This document shows, one piece after another, positions 1 to 6,001 of a stretch of 6,739 nucleotides of DNA (the first letter of the stretch is position 1; the number at the start of each line of letters is the position of its first letter). The notes under the pieces are model-generated. The model was not told the DNA's origin, did not search any database, and saw only the letters and a program-made list of their open reading frames with translations. The DNA comes from Chloroflexota bacterium (GTDB taxonomy: Bacteria; Chloroflexota; Dehalococcoidia; SM23-28-2), in NCBI GenBank assembly GCA_030691665.1, contig JAUYDU010000295.1:1-6739 (forward strand). The letters are read 5' to 3'. A program made the translations under genes and the position numbers.

Positions 1-164
1 TGAGGGCGATCAAGGAGGCGGCGTATCGGGGGCTGGACCTGGGCCTGGAGGAGGGGCTGGCCCTGGAGGGGAAGAAGGCGGGGGAGGTGCTGCGCAGCGA
101 GGACGCCCGCGAGGGGCCGCTGGCCTTCGCCCAGAAGCGCAAGCCGGAGTACAAGGGGAGGTAG
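1..164 (+). CDS. Enoyl-CoA hydratase/isomerase family protein, C-terminal fragment
   Basis: The reading frame is open from the window edge (first full codon at 3) to the TAG at 162-164, giving the last 53 residues of a protein whose start lies outside the window. The tail has the pattern typical of crotonase-fold acyl-CoA hydratases: a helix leading into GLEEGLALE, then RSEDAREGPLAFAQKRKPEYKG. In this family the SEDxxEGxxAFxxKRxPxxxG segment ends the C-terminal trimerisation helices and often closes the acyl-CoA site. The catalytic glutamates and the oxyanion-hole region are not in view, so the substrate cannot be named; a fatty-acid or amino-acid beta-oxidation hydratase or an isomerase are both possible. 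The next gene begins 9 nt after the stop, so the two are probably co-transcribed. Confidence 0.85.
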   Translation, partial: RAIKEAAYRGLDLGLEEGLALEGKKAGEVLRSEDAREGPLAFAQKRKPEYKGR

Positions 165-173
165 CCCGGCCGA

Positions 174-431
174 ATGTATCCCCTGTTCGTGGCCCTTGTC
201 CTGGCGACGGGCGCTGTGGTGCTGGTGACAGGCCGCATCCGCCTTCGCGACAGCCGAGCCGCCCGCACGAAGCTGGTCATTGGCGTGTTCATGGGAGCGT
301 TCGGGGCGCTGGTCGCCTACAGCCTTGTCCAGGCCGACTGGCGACGGGCGGAGGTCCTGTCCATCATCGGCGGAGCGCACGTCGCCGTCGTGTCGCTGGC
401 GGCGGTGGTGTGGCCGTGGTTCTCGAGATAG
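174..431 (+). CDS. Small three-helix membrane protein, unknown function
   Basis: This 85-residue protein is mostly hydrophobic, with likely membrane helices at about residues 3-19, 34-52 and 62-82. They are joined by a strongly basic loop (residues 21-33, RIRLRDSRAARTK) and a short QADWRRAE loop. By the positive-inside rule the first loop should be cytoplasmic. I do not recognise a family and see no catalytic motif. The ATG lies 9 nt after the stop of the hydratase gene; a purine-rich AAGGGGAGG (153-161) lies 12 nt upstream of it, a slightly long but usable Shine-Dalgarno spacing, so this gene is likely the last of the upstream operon. An overlapping frame at 280-513 has no hydrophobic pattern and looks like a shadow. 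Confidence 0.7.
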   Translation: MYPLFVALVLATGAVVLVTGRIRLRDSRAARTKLVIGVFMGAFGALVAYSLVQADWRRAEVLSIIGGAHVAVVSLAAVVWPWFSR

Positions 432-438
432 GGCAGCC

Positions 439-469
439 GCGAAAGCTACCTGCCCATATCTAGTTTCGC
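439..469 (+). other. Possible weak stem-loop after the upstream operon
   Basis: GCGAAA(g)CTA at 439-448 can pair with TAGTTTCGC at 461-469 with one bulged base, leaving a 12-nt loop. It starts 8 nt after the stop of the small membrane protein gene, where a terminator or 3' stabilising structure would be expected. No T-run follows, so it does not meet the usual criteria for an intrinsic terminator. It also overlaps the first copy of the direct repeat at 443-466, so the pairing may be incidental. Confidence 0.3.
443..466 (+). repeat. Imperfect 24-bp direct repeat, copy 1
   Basis: Bases 443-466 match 581-604 at 20 of 24 positions by my alignment. The shared core is AAGnTACCTGCC, followed by a diverged four-base patch, then ATCTA and TTT. 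The two copies start 138 bp apart and sit either side of the hairpin pair at 503-554. This copy lies just after the small membrane protein gene. Confidence 0.55.
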
Positions 470-502
470 AGGCAGCTAAAGGCCCTAAACAAATAGCTTT
501 CC

Positions 503-554
503 CCGCGGATTGAAATCCGCGGCTTGGATCGAAGCTGCGGGTTTTAACCCGCAG
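503..554 (+). repeat. Tandem double-hairpin extragenic palindrome (REP-like)
   Basis: Two perfect 9-bp inverted repeats lie in tandem. Hairpin 1 is CCGCGGATT (503-511) with AATCCGCGG (514-522). Hairpin 2 is CTGCGGGTT (535-543) with AACCCGCAG (546-554). The arms are separated by only 2 nt, so in practice the innermost A-T pairs would open to give a normal loop. A 12-nt linker joins the two. GATCGA occurs as a direct repeat directly around hairpin 2 (527-532 and 556-561). No T-tract follows either hairpin, and the pair lies upstream of the purA promoter rather than in its leader. The look is that of dispersed extragenic palindromic elements of high-GC bacteria; copy number elsewhere cannot be judged from this window. 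Confidence 0.65.
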
Positions 555-580
555 AGATCGACTAAATTGTTGATGACCAT

Positions 581-604
581 AAGATACCTGCCTACATCTA
601 CTTT
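581..604 (+). repeat. Imperfect 24-bp direct repeat, copy 2
   Basis: This is the second copy of the repeat at 443-466, with four differences. Its last two bases (603-604) are the first two T residues of the proposed purA -35 box, so this copy abuts the promoter while copy 1 does not have a matching -35 or -10 after it. It could be a protein-binding site, or the far edge of an old duplication or insertion carrying the hairpins. Confidence 0.55.
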
Positions 605-632
605 GACCCTTTGGCCCGTTTCCTGCTATACT
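603..632 (+). promoter_or_regulatory. Sigma-70-type promoter of the purA operon, extended -10
   Basis: TTGACC at 603-608 serves as the -35 and TATACT at 627-632 as the -10, with an 18-bp spacer. TGC at 624-626 directly before the -10 gives the extended -10 TGn motif. Transcription would start near 638-640, leaving a leader of roughly 60 nt before the purA ATG at 702. The leader has a purine-rich stretch around 647-664. The region just upstream (560-605) is clearly more AT-rich than the surrounding genes, as expected of a promoter. I see no recognisable PurR operator or riboswitch. Confidence 0.7.
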
Positions 633-701
633 CTGCGCGGACTCGAAAGGAAGGGAGAGAGGGGCCATCCCGGCCAGGGAGCCGGACGAGGCCCCTAAGT
701 T

Positions 702-1991
702 ATGCCAGCGATCATTGTTGTCGGCGGCCAGTGGGGCGACGAGGGCAAGGGGCGGGTGGTGGACCTGCTGGCCCGCAAGTCCCACATCGTGGCGCGCTAC
801 TCGGCGGGGAACAACGCCGGCCATACCGTGGTGAACGAGCTAGGGGAGTTCCGCCTCCACCTGGTGCCGGCGGGCATCTTCTACGGGGACAAGGAGTGCA
901 TCATCGGCAACGGGGTGGTGATCGACCCGGCCGTCCTGCTCCAGGAGATCGGGGAGCTGGAGGAGCGGGGGGTGAGCGTGGAGAGGCTGCACATCAGCGA
1001 CCGCTGCCACATCATCATGCCCTATCATCTCCTGATCGACCGCCTGGACGAGGAGCTACGGGGCAAGGCGGCGATTGGCACCACAGGTCGGGGCGTGGGC
1101 CCGGCCTTCGCCGACAAGGTGGGCCGCCTGGGTATCCGCATGGGCGACCTGATCGACCCGGACGCCTTCCGCCAGCGGCTGTCCTTCATCCTGCCCTACA
1201 AGAACGCCGTGTTGCAGAAGCTGTACGGCGCTGAGCCGCTGTCGTTCGAGGACGTATCGTCCACCTACGCCGGGTACGGGCCCCAGCTCAGCCCGTTCGT
1301 CACCGACACAGCGGCGCTGGTGCAGGACGCCCTGGATCGGGGCGAGACGGTGCTGCTGGAGGGAGCCCAGGGAGCGCTGTTAGACCTGGACGCCGGCACC
1401 TACGAGTATGTCACCTCTTCCGTGCCATCGTCGTTGGCGGGCGGCGCCACCGTCGGGATGGGGATCGGGCCCGTGCACGTATCGAAGGTGGTGGGGGTGT
1501 ACAAGGCCTACCAGACGCGGGTGGGCAATGGGCCGATGCCGACCGAGCTGGTGGACAAGATGGGCGACGCCCTGCGGGAGCGCGGCTGGGAGTACGGGGC
1601 GACCACCGGCCGGCCCCGGCGCTGCGGCTGGTTCGACGCCGTGGCCGCTCGCTACAGCGCCCGTCTGAACGGCCTGACCTCGGTGGCGTTCACCCGGCTG
1701 GACGTCCTGGACGGGTTCCCCAGCCTCAGCATCTGCACCGCCTATCGGCTGGGGGAAAGCACAATCCGGACGTTCCCGGCCAGCTCGGTGGCCCTGGCCC
1801 GCTGCCAGCCCGTCTACGAAGAGCTGCCCGGCTGGCAGAAGGACACAAGACAGATTCGAGCCTTCGAGGAGCTGCCGCCCCAGGCCAAGGCCTACGTCGA
1901 GCGCATCCAGGAGCTCATCGGCTGCCCGATCGACCTGGTGTCGGTGGGCCCCGAGCGGGACCAGGCCATCATCGTCAACCCCGTCTTCTGA
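702..1991 (+). CDS. purA: Adenylosuccinate synthetase
   Basis: PurA makes adenylosuccinate from IMP and aspartate using GTP in the cytoplasm, the first committed step to AMP. At 429 residues it is full length (about 430 in Escherichia coli). The N-terminal GGQWGDEGKG (residues 8-17) is the phosphate-binding loop with catalytic Asp13, and NNAGHTV (37-43) carries catalytic His41; both match E. coli numbering. IGTTGRGVGPAF (125-136) and EGAQGALLDLDAGTY (from Glu220) are the IMP and switch signatures, and KAYQTRVGNGPMPTE follows. TTGRPRRCGWFD (301-312) and TRLDVLDG (331-338) contact aspartate/GTP and the guanine ring. The guanine-specificity motif reads TRLD rather than the common TKLD. SVGPERDQAI near the C-terminus is also typical. 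The ATG follows a weak GACGAGG-like Shine-Dalgarno about 10 nt upstream. It appears to lead the operon with the two membrane proteins that follow. Confidence 0.97.
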   Translation: MPAIIVVGGQWGDEGKGRVVDLLARKSHIVARYSAGNNAGHTVVNELGEFRLHLVPAGIFYGDKECIIGNGVVIDPAVLLQEIGELEERGVSVERLHISDRCHIIMPYHLLIDRLDEELRGKAAIGTTGRGVGPAFADKVGRLGIRMGDLIDPDAFRQRLSFILPYKNAVLQKLYGAEPLSFEDVSSTYAGYGPQLSPFVTDTAALVQDALDRGETVLLEGAQGALLDLDAGTYEYVTSSVPSSLAGGATVGMGIGPVHVSKVVGVYKAYQTRVGNGPMPTELVDKMGDALRERGWEYGATTGRPRRCGWFDAVAARYSARLNGLTSVAFTRLDVLDGFPSLSICTAYRLGESTIRTFPASSVALARCQPVYEELPGWQKDTRQIRAFEELPPQAKAYVERIQELIGCPIDLVSVGPERDQAIIVNPVF

Positions 1992-2000
1992 CCAGGCAAC

Positions 2001-2534
2001 ATGGCGGAGGCCCTTCGCTTCTGGATCCACCTGGTGGCAGCCACCGCCTGGGTAGGGCCGCAGATCTTCATGTTCGCTGCCGTGACTCCTGCCCTGCGCA
2101 CGGTCGAAGAGCCAGCAGCGCGCTACCGGGCGGTGCTCGTCCTCACCAAGCGGTTCGCGATCGTGGCGTGGGTGGCCATGGCCGTGCTGGTGGTAAGCGG
2201 CATCCTCAACGTCATGGAGGAGCAGGAGGAGTTCGACGTATTCGACTTCGACCTGCGCTACGCCTGGCTGCTGGTGACGAAGCTGTCGCTGGTGGCGCTG
2301 ACGATCCTGCTCACCGCCTGGCACAGCTACGTGATAGGGCCGCGGCTCATGGCGCTGCTGGAGGCGGGTCAGGACGGGCCGGAGGCTCCGCCCCAGGCGG
2401 ATGCGCCTCGGGCGCAAGCCGCCCTGCGGCGCCAGTCGGTACTCGTCAGCACTATCAACCTGGTAGTGGCGGTGGCGATCCTGCTGCTGGTGGCCCTGCT
2501 CCAGAGCGAGGAGTTCTCCTTCCATCGGATATGA
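2001..2534 (+). CDS. CopD-like four-helix integral membrane protein
   Basis: This 177-residue protein has likely membrane helices at about 8-28, 53-72, 88-111 and 147-167. The first helix opens with RFWIHLVAATAWVG, and the third ends with WHSYVIGPRL. A membrane His near the start of helix 1 (His10), KRF (50-52) before helix 2, a Lys before helix 3 (Lys94), and His108 followed by GPR are the layout seen in the CopD / copper-resistance-D-like superfamily, some members of which are thought to bind metal or haem. Which of these it does here is unknown. The segment between helices 3 and 4 (about 121-140) is rich in Pro, Ala and acidic residues and is probably a flexible loop. The ATG is 9 nt after the purA stop with only a weak Shine-Dalgarno, suggesting translational coupling; the stop overlaps the next start by ATGA. 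Confidence 0.7.
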   Translation: MAEALRFWIHLVAATAWVGPQIFMFAAVTPALRTVEEPAARYRAVLVLTKRFAIVAWVAMAVLVVSGILNVMEEQEEFDVFDFDLRYAWLLVTKLSLVALTILLTAWHSYVIGPRLMALLEAGQDGPEAPPQADAPRAQAALRRQSVLVSTINLVVAVAILLLVALLQSEEFSFHRI

Positions 2535-3010
2535 GCGAACCCCAGGCCGAGGGGAGGCCCATCTTCTCGGCCCGGCTGGAGGCCCTGCTGGTCGAGATCA
2601 CACGCGCGGAGGCGCCCAATGCGGGGCGGTTCTGCGGCTACTGCTACAATCCCCTAGCGCCGGCCCAAGAGGAGTGCGGACACTGCGGCCTGAGCACGGC
2701 GGCGCGGCCGCCAGCGCGCCAGATACCGGCCGAGGTGTTCGATATGGTGCGGGCCAAGCGCGACCGCGAGTCGCTGGTGGTGCGGTCGCTGGCCTGGGGC
2801 GGGCTGGCGGTGGGGCTGGCCCTGTCCCTGCTCGTGATGGCGACCCTGCCCTTCTGGTGGAACGTCCTGGCCTTCGTGCTGGTACTGGGGGCGAGCTACG
2901 TGGCGGCGGCCAACGTGGCCAACTGGCTGGGCGACGCGATAGGCTATCGCTGGGGACAGCGGACGCTGGAACGGCGGTGGCGGGAGTACGTGGGGAGGCG
3001 GGACGCGTAG
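2531..3010 (+). CDS. Zinc-ribbon protein with two membrane helices, unknown function
   Basis: This 159-residue protein starts at the ATG that overlaps the preceding stop (ATGA, 2531-2534); the same frame is open further upstream, but that part lies inside the CopD-like gene and looks like a shadow. After a short amphipathic N-terminus, CGYC (35-38) and CGHC (49-52) form a CxxC-x10-CxxC zinc ribbon. A basic linker (59-85) follows, then two hydrophobic segments at about 86-106 and 109-131 joined by LPFWWN. The C-terminus from about 140 is highly basic (RWGQRTLERRWREYVGRR). The likely topology has ribbon and tail both in the cytoplasm. No enzyme motif is visible. Zinc ribbons of this kind commonly mediate protein or nucleic-acid contacts, but the partner here is unknown. 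It is the last gene of the purA unit. Confidence 0.7.
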   Translation: MSEPQAEGRPIFSARLEALLVEITRAEAPNAGRFCGYCYNPLAPAQEECGHCGLSTAARPPARQIPAEVFDMVRAKRDRESLVVRSLAWGGLAVGLALSLLVMATLPFWWNVLAFVLVLGASYVAAANVANWLGDAIGYRWGQRTLERRWREYVGRRDA

Positions 3011-3022
3011 TTCTGGGCTGAG

Positions 3023-4246
3023 CTAGCGGCCCTCCCGTCGACGCACGAGGAAGCGGCGCAGGGCGGCTGTGCCGAGGATGATCGCCAGGCCGCTGGCTGC
3101 CAGAACGAAGGCGAAGCCCAGGGAAGGGCCGCCCCGGGGCACGTTGAAGACGTCGAAGGCCAGCTTCGATACGTAGATGAAGATGGCCAGGCCGCCGGCG
3201 GCCGCGAACAGCAGCCTCTGGAGCCAGACGGATAGGGCCAGAAGAGCCACCCCGGCCACCAAGTAGAGCACGCCCAAGGGGGCCACGTCCTCGGCGCCCA
3301 CCGCCAGCGTACCCAGGCCGATGACGATGATGGCCAGGCCGAAGAGGTGGAACAGCAAGGGGTTGGCGCGGCGAGCAGGGGCACGGGAGCGAGGTTCTAG
3401 ATAGATGGCGGCGGCGATCCACACGGCCCCGCCGAGGGCGAACAGGAAGCCCGCCAGGTTGCGGCTGACGACGTCGGCACCGTCGACCAGGGCTGACAGC
3501 ATGCCCACCAGACCGCCGGCGTAGAACCAGAAGCTGTAGTTGCGCTGGGTCCTGCCTTCAAGGAGAAACCCCACCAGGGCCAGGGCCAGGCCGCCAACAC
3601 CCACCAGCGAGGACTCGAGGTTGCCCCAGATGGTTGAGCCGCCGATCTGCACATCGAGCCAGACGGCGCCGTCGAGAAGGAGGAAGTAGCCCAGGGCGGC
3701 GGTGGTCAGGGCCAGCAGGGGCACGCGCAGGTAGATCAGAGCGGCAGCTACTACCGCCAGCGAGACGATATCTACGGCCACCCAGGAGGGAGTAACCTGT
3801 CCGACGAAATCGCCGTAGGTGAGGTCTTCCTCCAGGATGTCCGGCCAGACGCCCAGAGCCAACTGGACGCTGTGGATGGTCAGGGGCACGGCGGCGCTGG
3901 CGGCCAGAAGGAGCAGCTCGCCGCCGAGACGGAAGCCGGCTGAGCGCAGATACAGGCCCAGGGCTCCGATGCCCACCACCGAAAGGCTGGACGCGGCCAG
4001 GCGCATTGGATCGGGCATCTCTCGCCACTGGAAGCCGAGGTAGGTTGCGTAGGCGAAGAAGACGAGGAGGCCGCCCAGGTAGTAGGCCACCGTCACCAGG
4101 TCAAGCCGCCTGGCCTCAGCGACAACGGCCGCTGGCGCCTCAGCGGCGGCGGCCAGGATCTGCTGCTTCTGCTCCTCGGTTATCAGGCCCTCGCGTACCC
4201 AGCGGTCGAGCTCGGCGGGATCGACGCGACGCCTGGGCCTTCTCAC
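3023..4246 (-). CDS. DUF2157-like polytopic membrane protein
   Basis: This 407-residue protein begins with a basic segment (MRRPRRR) and a short soluble helical domain, LDRWVREGLITEEQKQQIL at about 13-31, which resembles the N-terminal helix pair of DUF2157 membrane proteins. The rest is about 11-12 hydrophobic helices (approximately 48-70, 84-100, 107-128, 155-173, 175-192, 213-229, 237-255, 262-282, 298-316, 322-341, 345-366 and 374-395), ending in a basic RRFLVRRREGR tail. No transporter or enzyme signature is evident. The start is a GTG (4246-4244) overlapping the lipoprotein stop as GTGA, with a strong GGGAGG Shine-Dalgarno at 4258-4253 spaced by 6 nt. That supports both the start and coupling to the lipoprotein. 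Biochemical function of DUF2157 proteins is not established to my knowledge. Confidence 0.7.
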   Translation of the reverse strand: MRRPRRRVDPAELDRWVREGLITEEQKQQILAAAAEAPAAVVAEARRLDLVTVAYYLGGLLVFFAYATYLGFQWREMPDPMRLAASSLSVVGIGALGLYLRSAGFRLGGELLLLAASAAVPLTIHSVQLALGVWPDILEEDLTYGDFVGQVTPSWVAVDIVSLAVVAAALIYLRVPLLALTTAALGYFLLLDGAVWLDVQIGGSTIWGNLESSLVGVGGLALALVGFLLEGRTQRNYSFWFYAGGLVGMLSALVDGADVVSRNLAGFLFALGGAVWIAAAIYLEPRSRAPARRANPLLFHLFGLAIIVIGLGTLAVGAEDVAPLGVLYLVAGVALLALSVWLQRLLFAAAGGLAIFIYVSKLAFDVFNVPRGGPSLGFAFVLAASGLAIILGTAALRRFLVRRREGR

Positions 4247-5928
4247 GGCCAGCCTCCCGGCTGGCGTTGCACCCAGCCCACGATATGCTCGACAGGGATG
4301 GCAGTGAGCTTCTTGAGACGGCTACCGTCGGCGCTCGCGACGTGGAGGCGACCGTAGGGGCACCAGACATGACGACAGTCGGGGCTGCGGAGAAAGGCGA
4401 TCTGCCCGCCATCGGGCGACCAGGCGATGCGGGATTCGCCGGTCAGGCCTGCCGTCTGGGGGGTAGCATCGTCGGCGATCTCCGCCACGCTGCCGTCGTC
4501 TGTTTTCATGACGAACAGGCTCCAGAAGAATTTCTCCTCCGGGGGCTCCCGCGGCCCCCGCTCCTTCTTTTCCGAGCGGGCGACGCCGACGTAGGCGATG
4601 CGGTCGCCGCCGCGAGACCAGGCCAGGGGGCAGGTAGGGTCAGGGTCAGCCTGGCGCTTTTCGCCCGTGGCCACGTCGACCACCGAGAGAAGGTTAGGAC
4701 GGGCCTCCATCGGGAATCCCGATTGAACGGGCGGCAAGATGGCGAACTCCAGGAAGGCGATGCGGGTGCCATCGGGAGACCAGGCGGGGCAGGCCAGCCC
4801 GGCGGTGGAGGTAGCCAGCACCCTGAGGCCGGTGCCGTCGGCGTTCACCAGATAGAGGTCGGCCGAGCCTGACCATTCGAAACCGCCAAGCTCAGAGGGA
4901 GTCACCGGCCCAGTGCCTCGGAGGGGGGTACCAATGAGAAAAGCCAAAGTGCTGCCATCGGGTGACCAGTTGAGGCGGCCGACCAGACGTCCCGGCAGGC
5001 GGCCAAGCTCCTTTCCCCCTGGGCCATCCAGCAAAATACGAGTGGCCTCCGTTTGCCCCGTCGGGTCAAAGGCGACGAAGGCGTAGGCAAGAGCTGTGCC
5101 GTCGGGCGACCAGGCGAGCTCTGTTGGCGATTCCAAGATGCGGTAAGTCTCCGCTAGAGCGTCTGGTTCGACGCTGAACAGCAAGGTCTGGGAGACTGGG
5201 CCGTAGTAGATAGCGGCGAGGGCCTTCCCGTTGGGCGCCCAGAGCAGGGAGCTGGGGCCCGCAGGCACGTCGGCCGTGACTCTTGCGGCCCCCTCCACGT
5301 CCAGGACCTCGAGCAGCCACATGCCGCCCGAGGCAGGCAGGGCTGCCGTCCCTCCCAGCTCGGGAGTGGGTAGAGGCGCCCCCGGCTTGACCGGCACTGC
5401 CCCCGGCGGCGGGCCCTCATAGGGCAAACCTCCCACCGAGCAGCCCCATTCCTCGTCTCTCGCCCAGCTTACGAAGGCCAGCCGGGTGCCGTCGGGCGAC
5501 CAGGCAGGAGAGGTTTCGCACCGGTCCGGGGTGTTGGTCAGGCTGAGCTTGTGGCGGCGGCCCTGCTCGTCCATGGTGTAGACCAGGATGTCGGTAGGGC
5601 CGTCGGGGACATCGGCCTGCACCCGCGCCACGTAACCGTTGGCGGGGGATACGACGGCATCGTAGGTGCGGGGCCCGACGACCTTAAGGCCACTGCCGTC
5701 GGGCTGGATCCTGTGAACGCCTCCCACGATGTGCGGGGCGCCGCGGACCTGGCGGAACAGGCGGCCGAGGAGGCGGTCCTTCTCGAAGCGAATGCTGGTG
5801 AAGAGTATTTCCGAGTTCTGCGGCGCCGCCGGTTCGCCGATGTAGGTATCACGGCCGCAGGCTGTCGCCAGCAAGGCGGCGAGAAGGAGGGCGGCCATTC
5901 CGGCAACGGCTGGCCCGCGCCGCTTCAT
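4243..5928 (-). CDS. Secreted lipoprotein with WD40-like (PD40/TolB-type) beta-propeller
   Basis: This is a 561-residue predicted surface lipoprotein. A basic n-region (MKRRG), a hydrophobic Ala/Leu core and LATAC form a lipoprotein signal peptide, with the lipidated Cys at residue 24. The body is a beta-propeller built on repeats ending in WSPDG: residues 143-147, 273-277, 321-325, 383-387 and 503-507, with degenerate copies WAPNG (230-234) and WSRGG (437-441), and a possible further copy near 94-98 (VSPANG). Each is followed by a strand such as TRLAFVS or TRIAFLE, so seven or eight blades are likely. NADGTGLRVLA- and ASADGSRLKKL-type strands match the PD40 pattern of TolB-like proteins. A Gly/Pro-rich insertion lies at about 164-200. 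No catalytic domain such as a peptidase follows the propeller, so a binding or scaffold role is more likely than an enzyme. I chose the ATG at 5928 over an in-frame GTG at 5937, which lies inside the Shine-Dalgarno. Confidence 0.85.
   Translation of the reverse strand: MKRRGPAVAGMAALLLAALLATACGRDTYIGEPAAPQNSEILFTSIRFEKDRLLGRLFRQVRGAPHIVGGVHRIQPDGSGLKVVGPRTYDAVVSPANGYVARVQADVPDGPTDILVYTMDEQGRRHKLSLTNTPDRCETSPAWSPDGTRLAFVSWARDEEWGCSVGGLPYEGPPPGAVPVKPGAPLPTPELGGTAALPASGGMWLLEVLDVEGAARVTADVPAGPSSLLWAPNGKALAAIYYGPVSQTLLFSVEPDALAETYRILESPTELAWSPDGTALAYAFVAFDPTGQTEATRILLDGPGGKELGRLPGRLVGRLNWSPDGSTLAFLIGTPLRGTGPVTPSELGGFEWSGSADLYLVNADGTGLRVLATSTAGLACPAWSPDGTRIAFLEFAILPPVQSGFPMEARPNLLSVVDVATGEKRQADPDPTCPLAWSRGGDRIAYVGVARSEKKERGPREPPEEKFFWSLFVMKTDDGSVAEIADDATPQTAGLTGESRIAWSPDGGQIAFLRSPDCRHVWCPYGRLHVASADGSRLKKLTAIPVEHIVGWVQRQPGGWP
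4253..4258 (-). promoter_or_regulatory. Shine-Dalgarno for the DUF2157-like gene
   Basis: On the minus strand GGGAGG lies 6 nt before the GTG start at 4246. It is inside the last codons of the lipoprotein gene. Its quality and spacing decide in favour of this GTG as the start. Confidence 0.75.
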
Positions 5929-5933
5929 CAGTC

Positions 5934-5941
5934 TCACCTCC
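5934..5941 (-). promoter_or_regulatory. Shine-Dalgarno deciding the lipoprotein start
   Basis: On the minus strand GGAGGTGA at 5941-5934 is an excellent anti-16S match. Its GGAGG core ends 8 nt before the ATG at 5928. The alternative GTG start at 5937-5935 is part of this motif, so it is unlikely to be used. The upstream bases CGCCT (5956-5952 on the minus strand) could pair with AGGCG (5945-5941), touching only the first base of the motif. Confidence 0.8.
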
Positions 5942-6001
5942 GCCTGGCGTAAGGCGTTGGTCTATCTTTCCCTGGGCAGCAGTGGCCCCGTTGGCTTTGG
6001 C

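Noticed and set aside
503..554. Intrinsic terminator for the upstream operon
   Set aside because: The stems are strong but no T-tract follows either one, and the second is followed by AGATCGACTAAATTG. A REP-like element fits better.
510..698. Possible 62-codon gene upstream of purA
   Set aside because: It runs through the hairpin repeats and the promoter, lacks a Shine-Dalgarno, and the product has no sensible pattern.
1380..2525. Long open frame (381 codons) on the minus strand across purA and the CopD-like gene
   Set aside because: It is antisense to two well-supported genes. Its product is rich in His, Arg, Gln and Gly with no domain, a typical shadow frame in high-GC DNA.
2598..3422. 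Open frame of 274 codons on the minus strand covering the convergent junction
   Set aside because: It overlaps the zinc-ribbon gene antisense and the DUF2157-like gene in another frame. The Pro/Arg/Ser-rich product looks like a shadow.
4006..4872. Open frame of 288 codons on the plus strand
   Set aside because: It is antisense to the lipoprotein and DUF2157-like genes, with low-complexity Arg/Gly/Pro/Ala composition and no recognisable motif.
4405..5515. Recurring short DNA motif (plus-strand form GCCGTCGGGCGACCAGGC and variants), suggestive of direct repeats or CRISPR
   Set aside because: The copies are irregularly spaced and each encodes the WSPDG turn of a propeller blade on the minus strand. 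They are protein repeats, not a DNA array.
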